64,000 nt of DNA from an uncultured Acetatifactor sp. (GTDB lineage: Bacteria; Bacillota; Clostridia; Lachnospirales; Lachnospiraceae): NCBI GenBank assembly GCA_910585665.1, contig CAJUFI010000001.1, positions 62,001 to 126,000 on the forward strand. The letters are read 5' to 3'. A program made the translations under genes and the position numbers. Below, in pieces: positions 33,314 to 42,409 of this stretch (within the stretch, counting starts at the first letter, position 1; each line of letters opens with the position of its first letter). Below the pieces are notes generated by a model that was not told the origin of the DNA, made no database searches, and saw nothing but the letters and a program-made list of their open reading frames with translations.

Positions 33314-34894
33314 CTACCGCGGGTTCCCCGGCTTCCGCCCAGCCCCGGGCACCGGGTAATCCCGTATCTCCCGGCAAGCTCTCCCCGAAAGGGCCAGCAC
33401 GCAGATCAGGTTCGGCACCGCCATCAGCGCATTGCAGATATCCGAGAAGTTCCACACTGTCTCCAGAGAACAGATGCACCCCAGAAAAGCCGTCAGCCCA
33501 TAGGCGAATCGGTACCACAGATTGTACTTCGTCCTGCCCCCCAGCAGGAACTCAAAGGCCTTCTCCCCCTGATAGGCCCAGCCAATCACCGTGGCGAAGG
33601 CGAACAGGGCGATGCAGACGCTGATGAAGCTCCCGCCCCAGTCCCCCAGGGCCGTCCGGAAAGCCGCCAGCGTCAGCGCCGTGCCGGTCAATGGTTTTCC
33701 GCCTGCGTCCGTGGTACCCAGCACGCCCGATGCCGCAAAGGCCAGCCCCGTGATGGTGCAGACCACCACCGTGTCCAGGAATACTCCCGTCATGCTGATG
33801 CAGCCCTGCTTTATGTAATCCTCCGTGTCCGCCGCCGCGGCCGTGATGCCGGAAGCCCCCAGCCCCGCTTCGTTGGAGAATATCCCTCTGGACACGCCCC
33901 AGCGAAGGGACTGGAAAGCTGTCACCGTGACGCTGCCGAAGATGCCGCCGGACACAGCCTGGGGACAGAAGGCAGCCGTCATGATTCCACCCACCGCCAT
34001 GGGCACGTTCCGCCAGTGCACCAGTATCACGGCAAAAGCCCCGCACAGATAGAATACCCCCATGAAAGGCACCAGCACCTGGGTCACCTTGCCGATGACG
34101 CCGATGCCCCCTATCACCACCAGCACGGTCAGGATGGTCAGGAAAAGCCCTGTCTTCGCCTTTGGCACAGAGAAAGCAACCCACAGGGCGTCCGCGATGG
34201 AATTGGACTGGGTCATGTTCCCCATGCCGAAGGAAGCCGTCACGGCGAACAGGGCGAACAAGCTTCCCAATAGTTTCCCAAGCCGCCGGTTGGGGAAGCC
34301 GTTCAGACAGGTATACATGGGGCCGCCCGCCACCTCGCCCCGGTCGTTCCTTCCCCTGTACTTCACCGCCAGCATGCTCTCCGCCAGCTTGGTGGCCATG
34401 CCGATGACGCTGGTGACCACCATCCAGAACAGCGCCCCCGGCCCGCCCAGCACCATGGCCGAGGCCACCCCCACGATATTCCCGATGCCAAGGGTGGTGG
34501 CCAGCTCCGTGGTCAGAGAAGACAGGGAAGATATCTTTCCAGAAGAAATCTTCCCGGAAGAAATCTTTCCAGAAGAAATTTTTCCGGAAGATGTGCCGGA
34601 ATCCCTCCGCCCTGTTCTGCTTCTTTCGGAACGCTTCCTGTCCGCATCCCTTTCCCCTTCAATCCCCAGAGCGCATCTCAGAGCGAACCTCAGATTCCGT
34701 ATCGGGAAAAAGTCCATCCGAATCATCAGATAGCATCCGCTCCCCAAAAGGAGCGCCAGCATCCATGGCCCCCAGACCAGGTCGTCCAGCCGTGTAATCA
34801 GGCCTTCCAGCCACGCGGCCATACCGCCGGAAGCCGTCCCACCAAAGCTTATATTCCCCGGTCTTAAAAACATTTCCAGAATCGCGCACCCCAT
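33314..34894 (-). CDS. Alanine/glycine:cation symporter (AGCS family)
   Basis: 526 aa from the ATG at 34894 (AGAGG 11 bp upstream); a GTG at 34921 is an alternative. It shows about ten membrane segments and family blocks GIGNIVGVASAMVLGGPGAL, GGPMYTC, FSNEAGLGAS and EDYIKQGCISMTGVFLDT. AGCS carriers take up alanine or glycine with sodium or protons. In the first cytoplasmic loop is an in-frame repeat (SSGKI, 15-bp unit, four copies) with no counterpart in typical members. The gene follows the two-component system and its accessory gene by 62 bp, so it may be co-transcribed and controlled by it. Confidence 0.9.
   Translation of the reverse strand: MGCAILEMFLRPGNISFGGTASGGMAAWLEGLITRLDDLVWGPWMLALLLGSGCYLMIRMDFFPIRNLRFALRCALGIEGERDADRKRSERSRTGRRDSGTSSGKISSGKISSGKISSGKISSLSSLTTELATTLGIGNIVGVASAMVLGGPGALFWMVVTSVIGMATKLAESMLAVKYRGRNDRGEVAGGPMYTCLNGFPNRRLGKLLGSLFALFAVTASFGMGNMTQSNSIADALWVAFSVPKAKTGLFLTILTVLVVIGGIGVIGKVTQVLVPFMGVFYLCGAFAVILVHWRNVPMAVGGIMTAAFCPQAVSGGIFGSVTVTAFQSLRWGVSRGIFSNEAGLGASGITAAAADTEDYIKQGCISMTGVFLDTVVVCTITGLAFAASGVLGTTDAGGKPLTGTALTLAAFRTALGDWGGSFISVCIALFAFATVIGWAYQGEKAFEFLLGGRTKYNLWYRFAYGLTAFLGCICSLETVWNFSDICNALMAVPNLICVLALSGRACREIRDYPVPGAGRKPGNPR
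34519..34592 (-). repeat. In-frame 15-bp tandem repeat in the AGCS gene
   Basis: Four copies of about GGAAGAAATCTTTCC on the plus strand, encoding SSGKI on the minus strand. The unit is itself partly palindromic (GGAA...TTCC). It lies in a cytoplasmic loop between two conserved blocks. Confidence 0.85.
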
Positions 34895-34956
34895 ATTTAC
34901 AAAAACCTCTTGTGCAAGCACATTGTTTTTCTAAATATATTGGTACAAGGGAGGTT

Positions 34957-35982
34957 TTATGCAAATTCCGGAATCATTTCATAAATCTCCCGGATTCCTA
35001 TCGTAATGTTCGAATATGTCTCTGCGTCCATGGGAGCTCCTACCATGGTAGGCAGCTTCATCACCATCTCAAGGGAAAAGCTGCCATATGGAAGCCTGAA
35101 GACTTCCGTGTCCTTGTCTTCCGTATAAAACTGTATTTTTTCCAGGAGCTCCCTCCGATCCTCGCTGATATTCAGCGCGTTCAGCACCATTTCCCGCTCT
35201 TTATCCATCGTTTCGCTGCCGGATATCATGGAAACTTCCTCCCAGCCCAGTTCTTCCATCAGAATATAGAAATTTTTTGTTTCCTCATCTATGGCAGCAT
35301 AGTACAGGGCACAGAACCCCCACATTTCAACAGCAGATCTGCCGAACTCGTCCATAAAGTAACGCTGCTCATAGCTTTCATCCACTAATTCCGGTTCCTG
35401 GAATACGGGGTTCCCCTCTGTCTTGATGGCGTATATGGTGCCGTCTTCCGCGTCTGCCAGAATCTTGAAGATCCTGCCGGCGGAATCCTGGAGTTCGATG
35501 TACCATAGAATGAAATTCACGCCCTTCGTGAAATTATCACTGTAGATCACATACTGCTTCCACTGGCTCACGGAATACTCCATCTCCCAGAGATCGTAAG
35601 GCAGCAGCTGTGCGTAGATAAGGGCACTTATGTAATTTCCATAGATACAGGAATCCGAATAGAAATATGCGCTCAATTCCTCATTTATGGAAAGGTTCTG
35701 TGAGGCCACATAGAAGGCATCGTCTCCTGCCAGTCCTTCCGCATAGTCTGTCATCCGGGTCTCCAGGGACTTTTCATAGGTGGTGCTGAGGGATTCCACG
35801 TTCACGTTTTCCTGGCGGCTTAAGCTCGTATCCTTGCACAGAATCATATCCTGCACCTGGAAAATAATCTGCGGCGTAAAAAAGGCAAGCGCTATCAGCA
35901 GGGTCAATATCGATGCAGTAATAATATAATATCGGAAATACGTCCCCCTCTTTCTCGTCCTCACCCGTCTTCTGTCTGTCAT
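34957..35982 (-). CDS. Membrane-anchored hypothetical protein of the two-component operon
   Basis: 341 aa. The basic N-terminus MTDRRRVRTRKR is followed by one membrane segment (ITASILTLLIALAFFTPQII), and the rest is extracellular and acidic. No recognised domain. It starts 2 bp after the kinase stop with AAAGGA upstream, so it is translationally coupled to the response regulator/kinase pair. Extracellular single-pass proteins in this position are often sensory accessories of the kinase; this is an inference. No lipobox is seen. Confidence 0.7.
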   Translation of the reverse strand: MTDRRRVRTRKRGTYFRYYIITASILTLLIALAFFTPQIIFQVQDMILCKDTSLSRQENVNVESLSTTYEKSLETRMTDYAEGLAGDDAFYVASQNLSINEELSAYFYSDSCIYGNYISALIYAQLLPYDLWEMEYSVSQWKQYVIYSDNFTKGVNFILWYIELQDSAGRIFKILADAEDGTIYAIKTEGNPVFQEPELVDESYEQRYFMDEFGRSAVEMWGFCALYYAAIDEETKNFYILMEELGWEEVSMISGSETMDKEREMVLNALNISEDRRELLEKIQFYTEDKDTEVFRLPYGSFSLEMVMKLPTMVGAPMDAETYSNITIGIREIYEMIPEFA

Positions 35983-35983
35983 A

Positions 35984-37435
35984 TCAATTCCTTTCCCGCC
36001 TGGCCGCGGCTATATCCCTGGGAAACATGACCCTGATCACGGTACCTTCCCCCAGTCTGCTCTCCACCTTCAGCATCCCACCGTGGAGCTGGATGATTTT
36101 CTGGCACAGCGCCATGCCGATGCCCGCCCCGCCTTCTTTCCGGGAACGGGACTTGTCCACCATGTAGAAGGCTTCCGTGATGCGGCTGATTTCCTCCGCC
36201 GGAATGCCTCTTCCATTGTCCACCACCTTGATTTCGTAGAGCCCGTTCAGGCAGACGCCCTTCATGAGCATGAAACTCTGCTCCCCCTTGTCCAACGCCT
36301 TCACCGCATTGTCCATCAGATTGTAGAGCAGGGACAGCAATAATTCCGAGTCGCCCTGTAGGGTCGCCTTTTCCAGGTCCACCTTCCCCTTGATGCCCCG
36401 CTGCTTCCAGATAGGGCGCATGGTGATCCGTAGATTCTGCTCCAGGTCCTTCGTGGGCACTGCCCGGAAGGTCAGCGGGTTCTTGTCCATGCTCACCAGT
36501 TCCAGCAGCTTATGGGAAAGGCTTTCCAGCCGCTTCCCCTGGCTGTAGATGTAAAAATAGGCATCATGGCACTCTGCGTCCGTGAGCTTCAGGGAATTGA
36601 GCATGTCCGCATAACCGATAATCGAAGTCAGAGGCGTCTTCAATTCATGGGCAAAAGCCGCTGTGAAATCCTCCTTCTGCTTGGCCTCCGATACCTTGAC
36701 CTGCATCTCCTCCACCAGCCGATCCGCCATCCTGTTGAAATCCCGGGCCAGCTCTCCGATTTCATCCCGGCTTTCATTGTGGGAACGCAATCCATAGTCC
36801 CCGTCGGCAATCCGGGTCGCCAGCCGGCCAAGGCTGCTGATCGGCCGGGTGATGTACCTGGAAAGCAGATAGATGCAGATGCCCCCTGCGGACAGCAGAC
36901 ACAGGAGCGCGATACGGTATCTGGAGAGAAGCTCCTGTCTGCCCTCATAGATATTCGTCAGATCCCGGCACATTCCCAGATAGACATTCTCCGCCGTGAT
37001 GTCGGATACCGTGGCCGTGAACATGTAATATCCACCGCCAATCTGCCGGACACAATATCCATAGGTGTTGGTTTCGTTCAGGGAATCTGTCAGCTTGTCC
37101 ACTTCCTCCTGGAAGCCCATGTCTTCCAGGTAGTCTTCCCCGTAAAAACAAGTGCCGTTTCCGCGCATGACATACAGATGGCTCCCATCGCGCTCCACGC
37201 TGCCGATGATGCTGTTCAGGGTCTTGCTGATGGCATAATCCTCGCCGAACTCATCCGTGGACTGGTACCCCATCTCAAAAAGGAAATGGAAGGTGCGGCT
37301 GTCCTTATTCCCCTGTTCGATCTCCTTGTTCAGAAGCTGGGAGAAATCCGAGGAAAGCATCCAGATGCCGAACAGGGCGAACATGAAAGTCAAAAGAGCG
37401 GTCATGGCCAGGAACAACTTGTCTGCAAATCTCAT
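35984..37435 (-). CDS. Sensor histidine kinase (HAMP, HisKA, HATPase)
   Basis: 483 aa. There are two membrane segments (about 8-28 and 173-193) around a 145-residue extracellular sensor region, then a HAMP linker (RYITRPISSLGRLATRIADG). The phosphoacceptor is H263 in FAHELKTPLTS. The ATPase has DNAVKAL (N box), VVDNGRGIP (G1) and GGAGIGMALC (G2). It follows the response regulator by 18 bp. The signal is unknown; linkage to a symporter suggests an amino-acid or cell-envelope cue, but this is weak. Confidence 0.93.
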   Translation of the reverse strand: MRFADKLFLAMTALLTFMFALFGIWMLSSDFSQLLNKEIEQGNKDSRTFHFLFEMGYQSTDEFGEDYAISKTLNSIIGSVERDGSHLYVMRGNGTCFYGEDYLEDMGFQEEVDKLTDSLNETNTYGYCVRQIGGGYYMFTATVSDITAENVYLGMCRDLTNIYEGRQELLSRYRIALLCLLSAGGICIYLLSRYITRPISSLGRLATRIADGDYGLRSHNESRDEIGELARDFNRMADRLVEEMQVKVSEAKQKEDFTAAFAHELKTPLTSIIGYADMLNSLKLTDAECHDAYFYIYSQGKRLESLSHKLLELVSMDKNPLTFRAVPTKDLEQNLRITMRPIWKQRGIKGKVDLEKATLQGDSELLLSLLYNLMDNAVKALDKGEQSFMLMKGVCLNGLYEIKVVDNGRGIPAEEISRITEAFYMVDKSRSRKEGGAGIGMALCQKIIQLHGGMLKVESRLGEGTVIRVMFPRDIAAARRERN

Positions 37436-37453
37436 CTGTCAGGAATCCTCCCG

Positions 37454-38125
37454 CTATTTCGTGAACTTCTCCTCACCCTCCATCCGGTATCCCACCTTAT
37501 AGACCGCCGCGATTTCGCTGTCCCAGTTCAGCTTCTTCTTCAGCCGCTGGATGTGCAGGTCCACTGTCCTGCTCTGGCCCATGTACTCCCCGCCCCAGAT
37601 GGTCTCGTAGATCGTCTCCCTGTACAGGGCGATATTGCGGTTCCTGGCTAACAGCAGCAGAAGCTCGAACTCCTTCATGGTCAGGAGGACAGGCTCCCCG
37701 TTCTGGGTCACGGAGCGGGAGGCGGTATCGATGACCACGTCGAACACCTCGATCAGGGTCTCCGTCTTGTGGTATCTGCGCAGCACCGCCTCCACCCTGG
37801 CCAGAAGCTCTACGATTTCAAAGGGCTTGGTCAGGTAGTCGTCAGCGCCCATCTTCAAGCCCTTCACCTTGTTCTCCGTGCTCCCCAGCGCCGTCAGGAA
37901 GATGACAGGCAGCTCCAAAGTCTTGGCATACTCCATCAGCTCATAACCGTTGATTCCGGGAAGCATTACGTCCAACAGCAGCAAATCGAATTTCTCATTG
38001 TCCATCAGGTCTGCCGCCTTCTCGCCGTCCGGCGCCCAGACACAGGCGTACCCCGCCCTGCGAAGGTTCATCCCTATCAGATTCGCAATCGGTTCCTCGT
38101 CCTCCGCAATCAATATCCTCAGCAT
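37454..38125 (-). CDS. OmpR/PhoB-family response regulator
   Basis: 223 aa. The receiver domain has acidic residues DEE at 9-11, phosphoacceptor D52 (LLLLDVMLPG), T78 and K100. The winged-helix domain (about 130-223) has TMKEFELLLLLARN and SRTVDLHIQRLKKKL. It is the first gene of the operon with kinase, accessory protein and symporter. GAGGGG lies 5 bp before the ATG. Confidence 0.94.
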   Translation of the reverse strand: MLRILIAEDEEPIANLIGMNLRRAGYACVWAPDGEKAADLMDNEKFDLLLLDVMLPGINGYELMEYAKTLELPVIFLTALGSTENKVKGLKMGADDYLTKPFEIVELLARVEAVLRRYHKTETLIEVFDVVIDTASRSVTQNGEPVLLTMKEFELLLLLARNRNIALYRETIYETIWGGEYMGQSRTVDLHIQRLKKKLNWDSEIAAVYKVGYRMEGEEKFTK

Positions 38126-38352
38126 AACAACCCCTCATTTCTGTTCTGTATGGCATGTCTGCCCACGGCACCTTTCAGGCTTCTACATGGGCAGACGGAT
38201 GCATTCTGCATAAATTATCCGTCCGGTATGTATCCTTTTTGTATCCGCTGTTTCCTTTTCATTGTATGCTCCCGGCGTGGAACTGTCAACAATCAATATG
38301 GCTCCGAAATCTGTCAGAAAAGCATATTTCTTAAAGAACAGAAAAGAAATGT

Positions 38353-38381
38353 TTGCATATCAGGTGGATATATGCTATAGT
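38353..38381 (+). promoter_or_regulatory. Sigma-A-type promoter for the sodium:solute symporter
   Basis: TTGCAT (38353-38358), a 17-bp spacer and TATAGT (38376-38381), about 36 bp before the start codon. The short leader leaves little room for an RNA switch. Confidence 0.65.
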
Positions 38382-38416
38382 TGCTTTAACACTTTAAATT
38401 GCAAAAGGAGAAAGAC

Positions 38417-39949
38417 ATGAAACTCATCTTACTGATTATCTATTTCGCAGTTCTGATTGCCATCGGCCTTTACTGCCACAAGCACGCCACGGATGTCAAC
38501 GGCTTCGTACTGGGCGGCCGTTCCGTGGGGCCGTGGCTGACCGCTTTCGCCTACGGCACCTCCTATTTCTCGGCGGTGGTCTTCGTGGGCTACGCCGGGC
38601 AGTTCGGCTGGAAGTACGGAATCGCGGCCACCTGGGCCGGCATCGGGAACGCCGTCATCGGCTCGCTGTTGGCCTGGGTGGTGCTGGGGCGCAGAACGCG
38701 CATCATGACCCAGCATCTGGATTCCGCTACCATGCCCCAGTTCTTCGGGGAGCGTTTCGGCAGCAGGCCGCTGAAAATCGGTGCTTCTGTCATCATTTTC
38801 ATTTTCCTGATTCCCTACACGGCCTCTCTGTACAATGGCCTTTCCAGACTGTTCGGGATGGCTTTCAACATCGATTACTCTGTCTGCATCGTTCTGATGG
38901 CGGTACTGACGGCCATCTATGTCATCGCGGGCGGATATATGGCTACGGCCATCAATGATTTCATCCAGGGCATCATCATGCTGGGCGGCATCGCCACTAT
39001 CATCGCCGCCGTGTTGAAGAGCAAGGGGGGTTTTATGGCCGCGCTGGACGGCCTCGCAAAGGTCACGGATGAAACGGTGGCCTCTACGCCGGGGATTTTC
39101 GCTTCCTTTTTCGGCCCGGATCCGCTGAATCTGCTGTTCGTGGTGATTCTGACTTCCCTGGGCACCTGGGGGCTTCCTCAGATGGTGCAGAAATTCTATG
39201 CCATCAAGAATGAGGAGTCTATTAAAAAGGGGACTATCATCTCCACGCTGTTCGCGCTGGTGGTGGCCGGGGGCTGCTATTTCCTGGGCGGTTTCGGCAG
39301 GTTGTTCTCTGACCAGATTGACGTGGCGGCTAATGGGTTCGATTCCATTATCCCTACTATGCTGTCAGGGCTGTCTCCGCTGTTGATTGCGCTGGTGGTC
39401 ATTTTGGTGCTGTCGGCTTCCATGTCCACGCTTTCGTCGCTGGTGATGGCTTCCAGTTCTACTTTGACCATTGATTTCCTGAAGGAGATTTGTTTCAAAA
39501 AGATGGAGGACAAGAAGCAGGTGCTCTGTATGCGCATTCTGGTGGTGGTGTTCATTGCTATCTCTTCGGTGCTGGCTTTGATTCAGTATAAGAGTTCGGT
39601 GACGTTCATCGCTCAGCTGATGGGGGTGTCCTGGGGGGCTTTGGCGGGGTCGTTCCTTGCGCCGTTCTTGTATTCGCTGTATTCTAAGAGAGTAACGAAG
39701 GCTTCTTGTTGGGTCTGCTTTTTGTTCAGTTCTGTTTTGATGGTGGGAAATATTTTCTTTCGGTCTTCTTTTCCGGTGATTATGCAGTCGCCGATTAATT
39801 GTGGGGCTATCGCTATGTTGGCGGGGCTGGTGATTGTGCCGGTGGTGAGTTTGTTTACGCCGAAGCCGGATGGGAAGCTGGTGGATAATGCTTTTGCGTG
39901 TTATGAGAAGACTACGGAGGTGGCGCAGAAGACGGCGCTGGGGAAGTAG
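38417..39949 (+). CDS. Sodium:solute symporter (SSS family)
   Basis: 510 aa from the ATG at 38417, which has AAAGGAG 6 bp upstream. It has about 13 membrane segments. Early blocks are GFVLGGRSVGPWLTAFAYGT and SYFSAVVFVGYAGQFGWKYG, as in SSS carriers of the proline/pantothenate type; conserved WAGIGNAVIG follows. Sodium-coupled import of an organic solute is expected; the substrate is not clear. Base composition changes within the gene: codons are GC-rich early and use more T-ending codons after about 39300, perhaps indicating mosaic ancestry. It is one of the few plus-strand genes and stands alone. Confidence 0.9.
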   Translation: MKLILLIIYFAVLIAIGLYCHKHATDVNGFVLGGRSVGPWLTAFAYGTSYFSAVVFVGYAGQFGWKYGIAATWAGIGNAVIGSLLAWVVLGRRTRIMTQHLDSATMPQFFGERFGSRPLKIGASVIIFIFLIPYTASLYNGLSRLFGMAFNIDYSVCIVLMAVLTAIYVIAGGYMATAINDFIQGIIMLGGIATIIAAVLKSKGGFMAALDGLAKVTDETVASTPGIFASFFGPDPLNLLFVVILTSLGTWGLPQMVQKFYAIKNEESIKKGTIISTLFALVVAGGCYFLGGFGRLFSDQIDVAANGFDSIIPTMLSGLSPLLIALVVILVLSASMSTLSSLVMASSSTLTIDFLKEICFKKMEDKKQVLCMRILVVVFIAISSVLALIQYKSSVTFIAQLMGVSWGALAGSFLAPFLYSLYSKRVTKASCWVCFLFSSVLMVGNIFFRSSFPVIMQSPINCGAIAMLAGLVIVPVVSLFTPKPDGKLVDNAFACYEKTTEVAQKTALGK

Positions 39950-40010
39950 GGGCGGTGGGACGCGGCAGAGGGACAGAAAACGGCAAGGGGACGGGAAACG
40001 GCAAAGGGAC

Positions 40011-40177
40011 GGCGGTCGGGGCGGGGGGCTTCGCTCGGCAGGGGTAACGTTCCGATGAACTAACCGCTAACTGCGACTAGGGCGCAGAGTGCGCGCCCAA
40101 GTCTTCGTAAGCGGTGGATTTCATCTCCACTAAGGGCACCCCTTGGTGCTTTCACAAAGCCCCCCGCCCCGACCGCC
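40011..40177 (+). ncRNA. Highly structured RNA-like element, HEARO/IscB omega-RNA-like candidate
   Basis: A 21-bp perfect inverted repeat (40011-40031 and 40157-40177, starting GGCGGTCGGGGCGGGG) encloses 125 nt that fold into nested, helix-rich RNA. CCGCT (40064-40068) pairs AGCGG (40110-40114). GACT (40075-40078) pairs AGTC (40100-40103). GGGCGC (40080-40085) pairs GCGCCC (40093-40098). Then come hairpins GTGGA/TCCAC (40114-40130) and GCACC/GGTGC (40136-40149). The single-stranded parts GGGGTAACGTTCCGATG and GTCTTCGTAAGCGG look like conserved RNA motifs; from memory they resemble HEARO RNAs, the omega RNAs of IscB/IsrB elements, which also occur without the protein gene. No IscB ORF follows. 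The fold is seen; the family is a guess. Confidence 0.5.
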
Positions 40178-40227
40178 TGGTTTGCTGCATGGTTTTGGTT
40201 CGGGGGGCTGTGTAGAATGGTATCCTA

Positions 40228-40329
40228 AGGAACTGCCGGAAAATAATCTACGCATTTTGTTTAGAGTAAACCTGATAAAATCTGTAAATTTTGCAACAGG
40301 CTTGCGTAGGTTATTTGGAGGCATTTCCT
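40228..40329 (+). mobile_element. Inverted-repeat element D (related to A)
   Basis: 102 bp. AGGAACTGCCGGAAAATAAT at one end and the inverse of AGGAAATGCCTCCAAATAAC at the other form terminal inverted repeats of about 27 bp. The interior differs from element A, but end sequence and size are the same, so the two look like sister families mobilised by the same missing transposase. Confidence 0.65.
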
Positions 40330-40396
40330 AACCAGCTCACGCATAGAACTCACCGCCGGAATCACACAACAAGCAGTATCCAACTAACCTAACACC

Positions 40397-40446
40397 AAAA
40401 AACGAAATCCTCTCTACCATAAAGACAGGATTTCGCTTTTTGGTTC
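40397..40446. terminator. Bidirectional intrinsic terminator
   Basis: Stem CGAAATCCT / AGGATTTCG with a 15-nt loop, preceded by AAAAAA and followed by CTTTTT, so it can act on both strands between the plus-strand symporter and the minus-strand corrinoid operon. Confidence 0.75.
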
Positions 40447-40520
40447 TTTCTGAGCTGTGGGTATCTGTATATTCTCAAAATTTGCTATAAGCTACTAAAT
40501 TGGCTTAGTAGAGCAAAACA
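40441..40520. repeat. Dispersed repeat C, copy 2
   Basis: GGTTCTTTCTGAGCTGTGGG followed by TATCTGTATATTCTCAAAAT is similar to 21653-21745. The remaining stretch to 40775 has no clear gene; on the minus strand about 40610-40720 reads SEYRSTPIPDLKLPCDNTFG then QLHNIHESLS and stop, possibly the tail of a lost gene. Confidence 0.4.
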
Positions 40521-40775
40521 GGAATGAGATATTGCCCAATCGCCGGAAAGAACCCGCTTTTTACTATTGTCCTAACTTCATTTTGTATTCTTGATGTAAA
40601 AATACTGCCAGGCGTTGGGGCCGCATCAGGAGAGGGATTCGTGGATATTGTGTAGCTGGCCGAAGGTGTTGTCGCACGGCAGTTTCAGGTCCGGAATGGG
40701 CGTGCTGCGGTATTCACTGGAAGGATTTCCTGTCTATTGTTCCGCGCAGCTGTTATTTTTTACGGGCAATGAAAA

Positions 40776-40803
40776 GATGCCATGATATTCATTCCATGGC
40801 ACC
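40776..40803 (-). terminator. Intrinsic terminator of the corrinoid operon
   Basis: On the minus strand TGCCATG / CATGGCA with a 10-nt loop followed by CTTTTC, about 20 bp after the stop of the last operon gene. Confidence 0.65.
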
Positions 40804-40821
40804 TTTGTCTGTGAGTCGGGG

Positions 40822-42321
40822 TTAAAACAGCATCCTGGTCATATATTCGTCCGCGAAAAATGGGTCTGTGGACAATTCGACTATCTTCGCGCTTTTTGCA
40901 TATTTTTCGCAGACTGCCCTGTAGTCGTTGTTTAAAAGCATCATGGACGCGCCGCTCAGCGCTGCATTGCCCACCACATGAATGTAGGACAGCATCTCTT
41001 CCGGGAACAGCCCTATCTTCGCTCCGTTCGCTACATCCAGATAGCTTCCAAAGCCGCCCGCGATCAATAGTGCTGCTACATCTTCACAGCTAAGCCCTGC
41101 GGTGTGCAGCAATGTGCGGATTCCGGCGTGGATGGCGCTTTTGGCCAGCTGTACCATCCGTACATCGTTCTGGGTGAAGACAACGGGGTTTGCTATCACC
41201 GCCGACTCTTCCTCGATATATCCGGTCTCGTCCATCAAGCCGGTCTCCAGCAGACAGGCTACCGCGTCCACCACGCCGCTTCCGCAGATTCCCCGGGGAG
41301 CTGTATCGCCGATTACATGAGACGTGATTTTTCCGTTCTGCACAGTCACCCGGTCTACCGCTCCGCTGCTTCCGCCCATCCCCATGGAGATGCCTGCGCC
41401 CTCGAAAGCAGGGCCCGCAGCGGTGGAACAGCAATAGAGCTGTGCGTCATGCCACAGAGCAATCTCTCCGTTGGTGCCGATGTCCGCCAGCAGCTGCGTA
41501 TCCGACTTCTCGCAAATACCTCCCGCCAGCAGTGCCGTCATAAGGTCAGCTCCCACGAACGCTGCGGCGCATGGTGCCAGATATATCTTTGTATCCGGCA
41601 ACAGAGAAGCAAGGTGCAGGCTTTCGGCACTCACATTCTCCCCGAAAAGCCGCTCCGCTGCAAAGGGTGCATGGGACAAGGGCTCTACGGAAGTTCCGGT
41701 GAGCAGATGGAGCATGACCGTGTTTCCGGTAATCGTAACTCCGTCAATCTCCCGGGAGGAAATCCCGGCCTTCTGGGCGAGTTCTGTCAACAGGGTGTCC
41801 ACGGCTTCACGGATGGCTGCGGCAATGGCCCGATCCTCGCCTTTCATGGCCGCTTCAATCCTGGAAATCACGTCCGCTCCCCAACCGGCCTGGGGGTTCA
41901 ATCGACTGCTCTGCGCCAGAAGCGTCCCGCGGACATCATACAGGCGGGCAGCCAATGTGGTGGTGCCGATATCCAGCACGAATCCATAGGCAGAAAACAC
42001 AGGTTTCAATGTGATGGCCGGCATGTCACCGGCTATGCGAATCTGGCCGGCATTCGTCCCGGCCAGCTGCACGGTGCAGTCTCCCTCCACCACAGCGCAG
42101 CATGCCAGACGCACACCTTCCCTGAACTCTTTTTCGGATAGGAAATCCCTTTCCCTGTCCGAATAATCACTCAGCTCCCCGGCCGCGGCCACACGGCATT
42201 TCCCGCAGCGGCCGTGGCCGCCGCAGGGCATGCTCATGTGCTGTTCCCGGGCCAGCAAATCGCCCAGCTTTGTTCCGGCTTCTACTGTATATGTAATTCC
42301 GTTTACCGTCACATTCGCCAT
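40822..42321 (-). CDS. Reductive activator of corrinoid enzymes (2Fe-2S + ASKHA, RACE type)
   Basis: 499 aa from the ATG at 42321 (GGAGAGGACTCC upstream). The N-terminal 2Fe-2S ferredoxin domain has CGGHGRCGKC and a fourth Cys in RLACCAVV. The C-terminal ASKHA ATPase-like domain has DIGTTTLAARLYD (about 130), ADIGTNGEIALW and GGFGSYLDVANGAKIGLFPE. These proteins use ATP and electrons to return inactive Co(II)-corrinoid to Co(I). It is the last gene of the operon and acts on the corrinoid carrier encoded four genes upstream. Confidence 0.92.
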   Translation of the reverse strand: MANVTVNGITYTVEAGTKLGDLLAREQHMSMPCGGHGRCGKCRVAAAGELSDYSDRERDFLSEKEFREGVRLACCAVVEGDCTVQLAGTNAGQIRIAGDMPAITLKPVFSAYGFVLDIGTTTLAARLYDVRGTLLAQSSRLNPQAGWGADVISRIEAAMKGEDRAIAAAIREAVDTLLTELAQKAGISSREIDGVTITGNTVMLHLLTGTSVEPLSHAPFAAERLFGENVSAESLHLASLLPDTKIYLAPCAAAFVGADLMTALLAGGICEKSDTQLLADIGTNGEIALWHDAQLYCCSTAAGPAFEGAGISMGMGGSSGAVDRVTVQNGKITSHVIGDTAPRGICGSGVVDAVACLLETGLMDETGYIEEESAVIANPVVFTQNDVRMVQLAKSAIHAGIRTLLHTAGLSCEDVAALLIAGGFGSYLDVANGAKIGLFPEEMLSYIHVVGNAALSGASMMLLNNDYRAVCEKYAKSAKIVELSTDPFFADEYMTRMLF

Positions 42322-42409
42322 GGAGTCCTCTCCTATCCTGTCACTCTTGACAAAGAGCAACCGCTTCTAATTCCAATCTGTACTGTCCGCGTCCAGACGG
42401 CATCCCCGG

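Noticed and set aside
40011..40177. Reading the 21-bp inverted repeat as a simple terminator
   Set aside because: Arms are 125 bp apart with several internal helices and no T-run; a terminator would have a short loop.
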